NCBI GenBank assembly: GCA_024345305.1
Contig: BRON01000008.1
Span: 1,054,001 to 1,118,000 of the forward strand
Direction of reading: 5' to 3'
DNA: 64,000 nucleotides
Source of the DNA: Mrakia gelida
Lineage: Eukaryota; Basidiomycota; Tremellomycetes; Cystofilobasidiales; Mrakiaceae
Both the position numbers and the translations under genes were made by a program. Positions 59,501 to 64,000 of this stretch are shown one piece after another. Every line of letters starts with the position of its first letter. The first letter of the stretch is position 1. The notes below the pieces were generated by a model. The model was not told the DNA's origin and did not search any database. It saw only the letters and a list, made by a program, of their open reading frames with translations.

Positions 59501-62097
59501 CGAAGCATCCTTGAAGTCCTTCCTCTGCGAAAGCCAAAGCCAAACCCGAATCGAAAGTCGCGTCAGCCGTCGCTTCGCTTCGTCTCGTCTCTACTTCCCT
59601 GACGATTCGCGAAGAGCACTCACCCCTCCAATCCTACTAGCCACCTCCCAAACGACCCTCAACCCCTGCAGCACCGCATCCAACTTCGAATACGTCGTCC
59701 AAAACAGATCCCTCAACGTCTCCGAGTTCTCATCTCCCAAATCCCCTCCTGCTCCACCCAAACTCAACACCGCCCCTCCTCCTCCCAGCCCACCCACTCC
59801 AATCGCAGCAACGGACGGAGCCTCGAACGCTCCACTCGAGGAAGTCGCCGAAGGCGGCGGAGGAAGGAAGAGTCTCGCGTTGTTCGAGAGGGAAAGCATC
59901 GAGCTCTGTCTCCTTCGATCCGAACTCCTCTCTTCAACCTCCCCGATGGTTCCTTCCACGACAGCGAAGATCTCCCCTGCTTCCCTCTGGTTGATGAGAT
60001 CCAGTCCCCAGCCGAGCCGACCGAGAGCAGCGAGCGCTTCGAGGAGATGCTCGATGTAGACGAAGGAGTCGCTCTCGGGTGTGGCGTTCGTACCTCCACC
60101 TCCTCCCGGTCCCGAGGAGGGTCCGAAGGAGGAGAAGGACGCTCCTGAGGTTCCAGGGAGGTTGGTTGATCCGCCCCGGTTGTGGGAAGGGACGGGAGGA
60201 GCGGGGAGGGAGTCGAAGTCGTCTGGGATGTCGAGGATGGGGTCTTGGGAGGGACGGGTGGCGAGGTCTTGGAGGTAGGAGGCGAGGTTGGAGGGTGGGG
60301 AAAGGGAGGGGAGAGAAGAAGGGGTGGTGGGCGAGATGGGAGACGGTGGAGGGAGGGAGGAGGTCGTGGCTGAGGGAGAGAGAAAACCTGAGCGAGAGGA
60401 GGCGGAGGGGAGGGAGGTGTCGGTGTTGAGGGACGGAGTGGAGTTCGGCTCAAGGTCGGGGACTGAGGAGATTCCAGCGAAGACGAGAGGGAAAAGGAAG
60501 CAGAGAGAAGAGCGATCAGGACGCGTCGGGCGAAGGAAAGGCGAGTGCCGAGTTCGACACTCACGAGAGGTCTGACCGCGAGTGTAAGGTTGCCAGCGAG
60601 AATCGGTGTAATAGGTCTTGAGGTAGAGGTGGTTGTGAAGCTCTTCGATGAGAATCTCTCGCATCGCCTGGCAAAACACGAACACGAACGCGACGAAGAG
60701 GAGCTCAGTGGACGGCTCGAGCGAGCGCGAACCAGGAGGGACGAGACTCACCACTTCCTGACCGAGCAAATACGCTCTCAGATCCGCCAACGCTCCAATC
60801 TCCATCATTTCAGGCTTTGTGATCGTCTTGAGCGACCTGACGAGGATGAGGGACGCGAGAAGCAGCCTCTTCTCCTGCATCAGGGTCTCGAGTTGATCTG
60901 GAACCGACTTGAGGTGCTCACTGCGACGGCAAAAGAACGACATCTTCTGTCAGCAGTCCTCCAGCAACTCAGAGCACCCTCTTGAACTCACATAACGTCC
61001 AACAACCCCAACATATCCTTAACCATCCTCCCTCTCCCCCAAAGCGCACCCACCTCAGCCTTCCTCTCCCCACTGAGCGCCTCCTTCGCCTCCGCCAACG
61101 TCGCTCTCGCCTCCCTCACCTCCGCTTGAGCCTGAGTGAGGGAACTGAAGAAGGAGTTGTGGGTTGAGATGGAGGCTGCGAAGGAGGAGGAGTGGGTTTG
61201 GACGGTTGATTGGAGGGAGCGGAGGAGGGAGGTGGAGAGGGCGTGGAAGGAGGAGAGGGTTAAAGGGGAGTTGGGGACGGGGGTGAGGAGCATGAGAGCT
61301 AGGGGGATGGGGTTGAACTGCGACGAGAGGGAAGGTGGAGGGTGGATTAGAGAGGGAGAGGGAGGGAGGGAGGGGAGGGAAGGAGATGCGAGGTGAGCTC
61401 ACGTCTGGATCTGTTACGAAGGCCCAGTCTCGCTTCACCAGGCGGAGGATGTCTACCAAAAACCAACAGCCATACAAACGCGCAGTCAGCTTCTCGCCCT
61501 TTCCAACCCAGAACAACAACAACAACAACAACAACACGCGCACTCACCTTCAAAGCCCTCATACTCCTCCTCCCCCTCGTTCTCCCTCTCCTCCCTCCTA
61601 AACCTGGTCTTCTCCTCTACATCCTTCCTCCTCCGATCGTTCAACGCACTACTCAACACCTGGCCCAATTTCGCACTCTTGTACACCTCGGATCCATCTT
61701 GCTGCTCGTGCTCAGCTTTCGTAGCAGCTTCCCGACGAAGGGATCGATCTTCGTCCCATGTTGGTTGACGTCTTTCCAGCTCGGGAGAGGGAGTGCGATT
61801 GTTGTAAGAAGAGTTAGAGTTGGGGTTGGGGTTGGGTTGGAGATTGAATTGAGATTCCGATATTTCTGTGGAAGGGATGTTGGGACGACGGATGGACCGA
61901 GTTGGGCGACGAGGGGAGGAGTCGGAGGGGGGTGCTGGAGGGATCGCAGAGGAGGAGAGAGAGTTGGAGGAGGTGGAACGAGGCGGGTCGCGTTGTTGTT
62001 GTTGTGAGCGGCTGGAAGAGGGTTGGGAGGGGAGTCCATTGGGGTAGCGTTGCTGTTGTTGCTGAGGGAGAGAGGAAGGGGGAGGGTAGCGGGACAT
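56529..62097 (-). CDS. SEC8: Exocyst complex component Sec8 (EXOC4)
   Basis: Sec8 is a subunit of the exocyst, which tethers secretory vesicles to the plasma membrane. The first exon is glutamine/serine/proline-rich (MSRYPPPSSLPQQQQQ) and disordered. The conserved part begins DILRLVKRDWAFVTDPDFNP and goes on with a coiled coil (LTQAQAEVREARATLAEAKE), HLKSVPDQLETLMQEKRLLL, and SLKTITKPEMMEIGALADLR, then AMREILIEELHNHLYLKTYY, all strong Sec8 signatures. A serine/proline-rich insert of about 150 residues follows (about 60480-60080), and the helical C-terminal domain runs to IELMELCRDE. More than fifteen exons are used, most joined at GTGAGT donors. A (CAA)n microsatellite sits in the first intron (about 61511-61534). 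No break in the conserved blocks is seen. Confidence 0.88.
61511..61534. repeat. CAA/TTG trinucleotide microsatellite in the SEC8 first intron
   Basis: About eight consecutive AAC/CAA units occur on the + strand between the first and second SEC8 exons, so they read as GTT repeats near the donor in the gene's sense. Confidence 0.85.
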
Positions 62098-62386
62098 GGT
62101 CGAAGGGAGGGAGGAAAGGGAGAAGGGGGTTCGAGCTGAGCGACGAAGGAGGGGGCGAAGGATGAGCTTGATTCTCAGGCTGAGAGGTCTGAGTAGGAGA
62201 TCCGAGGCTGACCTGTCTCCTATCGATAGAGAACGAGAAAAGAAGACGGTGAACGGTTGAAGGAAGTTCGCGTTCCCCTTCGAAGCTCGAGCTCATCGAA
62301 CCCGAATTCGCGTCGTGATCTCTTCGTCTTTTGCTTTTCTTTCCAAAGAACTCGTCGCCCGAAGAATTCTGGTATATAGCTAAAAC

Positions 62387-63597
62387 CTACTCAATCCTCC
62401 CCACCAACCTCTCCTCCTGCTCCTCCCTCCACATCCTATCCTCCTTGATCTCCCTCCGCAACTGATCCACCTCCAACCTCTCCGTCTCCAACCTCGCCCG
62501 CTCCCTCTCGACCTCCAACTTCCTAGCCTCCCCACTAACCATCGCCAACCCAGGTCGCATCTTCTCCTCCACCCCGTACAGCGCCTGCACCAGCAGCTTC
62601 TCTCTGGGAGTCATGGTCGACTCAGGCACTCCCGCCCAATCGTTCACGCTCATCTCCTCCTCCGAGACGTGAGCGAGCCACTTTGCTCGAGCTGGGTCGG
62701 CGTGGGAGGTAGAGGTGTGGAGAGGGGAGACGCCTTGGAGGATGGTAGGGTCCATGACGTTGGCTGTTGAGCGAGGGTCCGAGGCGGGGGAGTTGGGATC
62801 CGAGTGAAGGAGGTCGAGAGCTTCTTGACGAAGGGCTGCTAGGTGGGCGGGAGGGGTGGATCCAGGAGTGATGGTGAGCATGTCTTCGGTGGTTGTGTAG
62901 GTAGGTTTGGGGGTAGGTTTGGAGGAGGAGGAGGAGGAGTGGGAGAAGTCTTCGATCTTGGGCCTAGTGAGGGATCCAGGTTCGTTCATCTCTGTGTGAA
63001 GATCGAGGAGGGAAGCCATGAGAGGACGGTCGTTTCTTGGTTTGTCGCCCATGGGAACGAAGGCGGCATCGATGGCGGCGTCGAGGGTGTCTCGGGTGAT
63101 GTGGTTCTGGGTGGAGTGGTAGAGGGTGATGAGTTGTTCGAGGGAGGACTGATGAGGACGAAGAAGGGGAGGAGAGGAAGGTCAGACGGAGGGGAGAAGG
63201 GAAGGAAGGAAAAGTGGTGAGGTCGACGTCGACGCTCTCCCTTCGTCTCTCCTCCTGCCCCGTCTCGTGAACCTCCAAAGAGAACGACCCTGCAGACGAT
63301 CGTGCCACTACGACAGACACGCCAGACATAACATTTACTCACCCTTGGAAGATGACCGCCTTCGAGATGAGGGGTTATGTGGGACTTCTTGCGACCAGCG
63401 TATTCGACCTTTCCTCCTCCTTCTGGCAAGTACGTCGCCTTCCTCCTGGCGTTCCTGGTGAGTCCCATCGTAGAAGGTCCATCCTTTCCACAGTTGTTAT
63501 CCAGCGAAGGTGAAGACGAGAAGGAGGCTCGAGAGAGGAGGAGGCAGGAGGAAGGGGAGGAGGATCGGAGCGAGCTCGACGTTCGAGCGGCGAACAT
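62387..63597 (-). CDS. Mitochondrial-type protein of unknown function
   Basis: The first exon starts MFAARTSSSLRSSSPSSCLL, an arginine/serine-rich mitochondrial presequence, and continues through MGLTRNARRKATYLPEGGGK and a conserved-looking HITPHLEGGHLPR. After one intron (GTGAGT at about 63340 to about 63150) the second exon encodes LEQLITLYHSTQNHITRDTL, AAIDAAFVPMGDKPRNDRPL, and ASLLDLHTEMNEPG. The middle is serine/threonine-rich. The C-terminal part has TPREKLLVQALYGVEEKMRP and a charged coiled coil (RLEVDQLRREIKEDRMWREE). I recognise no named domain. A short basic first part and helical rest would suit a mitochondrial ribosome-associated or matrix protein, which is only a guess. Start 63597 lies 211 bp from the divergent gene at 63809. 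Confidence 0.6.
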
Positions 63598-63808
63598 CTT
63601 GAAGAGGGAGCGAAGGGGAGAGAAGGAAAGTCGGCGGGTTGGAGAGGCGTAGGTGGGGGGGTGAGGATGAGCTCTAGGAGCTTTCCTTGAGTTGAAAGTT
63701 GGAAGAAGGAGGGGGAAGGGTCGTCGACGTTGCTGGAAGGAGGAGGCCTCCAAAACTCGAGCTCTCCTCCTCCTTCCTTTTCGTCGTTGCGTCCTTCTTC
63801 AAACAGTC
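63598..63808. promoter_or_regulatory. Divergent promoter region at the right edge
   Basis: These 211 bp separate the mitochondrial-type gene (-) from the partial gene (+). I can name no specific element. Confidence 0.4.
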
Positions 63809-64000
63809 ATGTCCTTCAAACGAGCTCCTCATATAAACACTCTCTCACCAGTCAGATCGTCAGGTGAGTCGCTCGAGTTCATTATCCCACCTTTAAAAAT
63901 CGAGTTGACCTCTCCTCGTGCGCTCTAGATCGTCGGAAACTGTGTCAGCAGGTCGTCCTCGAGTTCGGCGTGGATGCAGAGCTCGCAAAAGTGCTCGTAC
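63809..64000 (+). CDS. Start of a gene cut by the right edge (unknown)
   Basis: Exon 1 (63809-63863) encodes MSFKRAPHINTLSPVRSS, and exon 2 (from 63929) continues DRRKLCQQVVLEFGVDAELA and runs off the window. The 65-nt intron has a GTGAGT donor, a TTGAC branch point and a CTCTAG acceptor, and the phases agree. Too little is present to name the protein. Confidence 0.6.

Noticed and set aside
1..64000. tRNA, rRNA, CRISPR arrays, insertion sequences or viral remnants
   Set aside because: No clover-leaf sequence, spaced short repeats, transposase, integrase or capsid-like motif was seen on either strand.

Overview
The window reads as nuclear DNA of an intron-rich fungus, most likely a basidiomycete. 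Almost every gene is cut by many short introns (about 50-110 nt) with GTGAGY or GTTCGT donors, a CTGAC-type branch point and a CAG acceptor. Genes are closely packed on both strands, the base composition is moderately GC-rich, and the gene set is typically fungal (exocyst, tri-snRNP, Ccp1, Vps3844, GH115). A Pucciniomycotina yeast such as a Microbotryomycetes member is my guess from this style, not something proven here. All gene models were spliced by eye, so internal exon edges are approximate.

Layout, left to right: the C-terminal part of a Rap1-like paralogue (+, cut by the left edge) faces, tail to tail, a fuller Rap1-like gene with BRCT and Myb-like domains (-, 1231-4086). Next come a 2-oxoglutarate/Fe(II) dioxygenase (-), dihydroxyacid dehydratase ILV3 (+), a secreted GH115 xylan alpha-glucuronidase (+), a DM9-repeat protein (-), and two tandem members of an unrecognised two-module family (+, 17444-18925 and 19456-21015). 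They are followed by a Vps3844/DUF3844 membrane protein (-), a membrane-anchored cysteine synthase-like enzyme (+), a small serine-rich protein (+), glyoxalase I (-), an alpha/beta hydrolase (+), a GPATCH1-like G-patch protein (-), and an F-box-like protein (+). A duplicated block then carries a gene relic plus a third member of the two-module family (+, 38274-39614).

The right half holds a Sac7-type RhoGAP (-), a mitochondrial-type protein with three repeats resembling the pterin-4a-carbinolamine dehydratase fold (-), the tri-snRNP protein Snu66/SART1 (+), cytochrome c peroxidase (+), a second full Rap1-like paralogue with an added GATA-like zinc finger (-), the exocyst subunit Sec8 (-), a mitochondrial-type protein of unknown role (-), and the first two exons of another gene (+, cut by the right edge).

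Most genes are unrelated housekeeping loci and do not form a pathway cluster. The two points that stand out are (1) three Rap1-like paralogues in 64 kb, all ending in the same CxxC...CxxC module, and (2) the two-module family, which has spread by tandem and then block duplication, leaving a relic and a strongly conserved non-coding stretch. No tRNA, rRNA, transposon or CRISPR array was seen.
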